Assembly: GCA_947475245.1 (NCBI GenBank)
Contig: CANJLW010000002.1
Location: forward strand, 62,001-126,000
Length of the DNA stretch: 64,000 nucleotides
Origin: Acetobacteraceae bacterium
Lineage (GTDB): Bacteria > Pseudomonadota > Alphaproteobacteria > Acetobacterales > Acetobacteraceae
Direction of reading: 5' to 3'
Made by a program: the position numbers and the translations under genes. Shown in pieces: positions 62,713 through 64,000 of the stretch; position 1 is the first letter of the stretch; every line of letters starts with the position of its first letter. A model generated the notes under the pieces. It saw only the letters and a list, made by a program, of their open reading frames with translations, did no database searches and was not told the DNA's origin.

Positions 62713-63747
62713 CTATCGCGGTTCGATCAGCGGCACCAGATGGGACAGAAAGGTCTCGGCGCAGGCGCGCCAGGAATATCCCTCCGCATGGCGACGACAC
62801 GCATCGCGGTCCGCATCCAGCGCGTCCAACGCCGCCTGCCGTAAGTCGGTGTTCACTGCCCCGATTTTGCCGTCGGCACCCGCCAGAACGTCTTTCGGGC
62901 CGGTGACCGGGAATGCCGCCACCGGCGTGCCGCAGGACAGTGCTTCCAGGATCACCAGGCCGAACGTGTCGGTCAGGCTGGGGAACACGAAGACATCCGC
63001 GCCGGCATAGGCCTGCGCGAGTTCGGCGCCGAAGCGCGGGCCGGTGAAGGTCACGTTCGGATAAGCGCGTTGCAGCGACGCCAGTTGCGGCCCGCCGCCC
63101 ACCACGACCTTCGATCCCGGCAGGTCCAGGTCGAGAAACGCGCCGATGTTCTTTTCCACCGCGACGCGGCCGACATAGATGAATATCGGTCGCGGCAGGT
63201 CCCAGGCTTCTCGCGGTTCGGTGCGGAACAGGTCGAGGTCCACGCCGCGCGACCACGCACGGATATTGCTGAAGCCGCGCCCGCTCAGTTCGTCGCGCAA
63301 TGACTGCGTGGCGACCATGGTGCCCTGTCCGGCGCCGTGGAAGCGGCGCATCCAGGCATAGATCGGGCGCACGGGAATACCGGTGCGAGCCTTCACATAC
63401 TCCGCGAATCGGGTGTGAAAAGCGGTGGTGAAGCGAAATCCGGTGCGCTTCGCCCAACGTCGCGCCGCGATGCCCAGGGGGCCTTCGGTGGCGATGTGCA
63501 GGGCGTCGGGCTGGAATGCCTCGATCATCCGGACCAGCCGCCGACGCGGCAGCACCGACAGGGAAATGTCGGGATAGGTCGGGCAGGGGAAGGTACGGAA
63601 GCGGTCGGGACCGATCACCTCCACCACATGACCCATGTCGCGAAGTTCGCCGACAACGGTCGTGAGCGTGCGTACCACGCCGTTGACCTGCGGCTTCCAG
63701 GCATCCGTTACGATCAGGATGCGGTGGGATGGCGCGGGCGGCAGCAT
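62713..63747 (-). CDS. Glycosyltransferase family 4 protein
   Basis: RILIVTDAWKPQVNGVVRTLTTVVGEL; FIYVGRVAVEKNIGAFLDLDLPGSKVVVGGGPQ; DTFGLVILEALSCGTPVAAFPV. Confidence 0.93.
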   Translation of the reverse strand: MLPPAPSHRILIVTDAWKPQVNGVVRTLTTVVGELRDMGHVVEVIGPDRFRTFPCPTYPDISLSVLPRRRLVRMIEAFQPDALHIATEGPLGIAARRWAKRTGFRFTTAFHTRFAEYVKARTGIPVRPIYAWMRRFHGAGQGTMVATQSLRDELSGRGFSNIRAWSRGVDLDLFRTEPREAWDLPRPIFIYVGRVAVEKNIGAFLDLDLPGSKVVVGGGPQLASLQRAYPNVTFTGPRFGAELAQAYAGADVFVFPSLTDTFGLVILEALSCGTPVAAFPVTGPKDVLAGADGKIGAVNTDLRQAALDALDADRDACRRHAEGYSWRACAETFLSHLVPLIEPR

Positions 63748-63781
63748 GTCGTCGCCTGTGATCTCGAGGAGTGGTGTATGA

Positions 63782-64000
63782 TCAGGCAGGTTGCGGAACC
63801 CCGACCTGACGCGGTGCAAGAAACGACAGGCGGTTCAGTGCCGCCCAGTCGATCAGTTCCAGCCGACCGTCGTGATGCTCCACCAGGGCGGTGCAGCTTT
63901 CCACCCAATCGCCGGTGTTCAAATACAATATGCCTTCGATCTCGCGCATTTCCGCGTGGTGGATATGGCCGCACACGACGCCGTCGAAGCCGCGCCGACG
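63782..64000 (-). CDS. Metallophosphoesterase (UDP-2,3-diacylglucosamine diphosphatase-like), C-terminal fragment truncated by the window edge
   Basis: VCGHIHHAEMREIEGILYLNTGDWVESCTALVEHHDGRLELIDW, typical of the LpxH-like C-terminus; next to a GT4 and lipid A genes. Confidence 0.8.
   Translation of the reverse strand, partial: RRRGFDGVVCGHIHHAEMREIEGILYLNTGDWVESCTALVEHHDGRLELIDWAALNRLSFLAPRQVGVPQPA

Overview
High-GC alphaproteobacterial chromosome segment; gene content and order suggest Rhodospirillales/Acetobacteraceae-like, but this is inferred from content only. It is mostly core genome. Its backbone is RNase P RNA (rnpB) followed by a complete dcw cell-wall/division cluster (mraZ-rsmH-ftsL-ftsI-murE-murF-mraY-murD-ftsW-murG-murC-murB-ddl-ftsQ-ftsA-ftsZ), then a histidine block (hisB-DUF2628-hisH-GNAT-hisA | hisF-hisE-HIT). 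Other core loci are clpB, dnaN, recF, gyrB and a lipid A/Kdo group on the minus strand (lpxK, waaA, DUF374 acyltransferase, GT4, truncated phosphoesterase). Accessory or metabolic genes include a CoA-transferase fragment, a large repeat-GT2-GT4 glycosyltransferase, paaABCD without an adjacent paaE, a hydantoinase with a coupled small ORF, an orphan ABC substrate-binding protein, an intracellular PHA depolymerase, panB coupled to an LLM oxidoreductase, a Phd/VapC toxin-antitoxin pair, and an SDR-amidase-OTCase-like operon. I saw no tRNA, CRISPR array, transposase or prophage. The items most worth a second look are: (i) an OTCase-fold protein that has lost the carbamoyl-phosphate STRTR motif; (ii) two FNR/FixK-type boxes in front of hisF that split the his block; (iii) a near-perfect inverted repeat over the SDR start codon; (iv) proline-rich tails on several divisome proteins, notably a 294-aa FtsL; (v) three phased MraZ boxes; and (vi) an AT-rich island between dnaN and recF. 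I found no demonstrably new multi-gene system. All assignments come from reading the sequence, with no database search.
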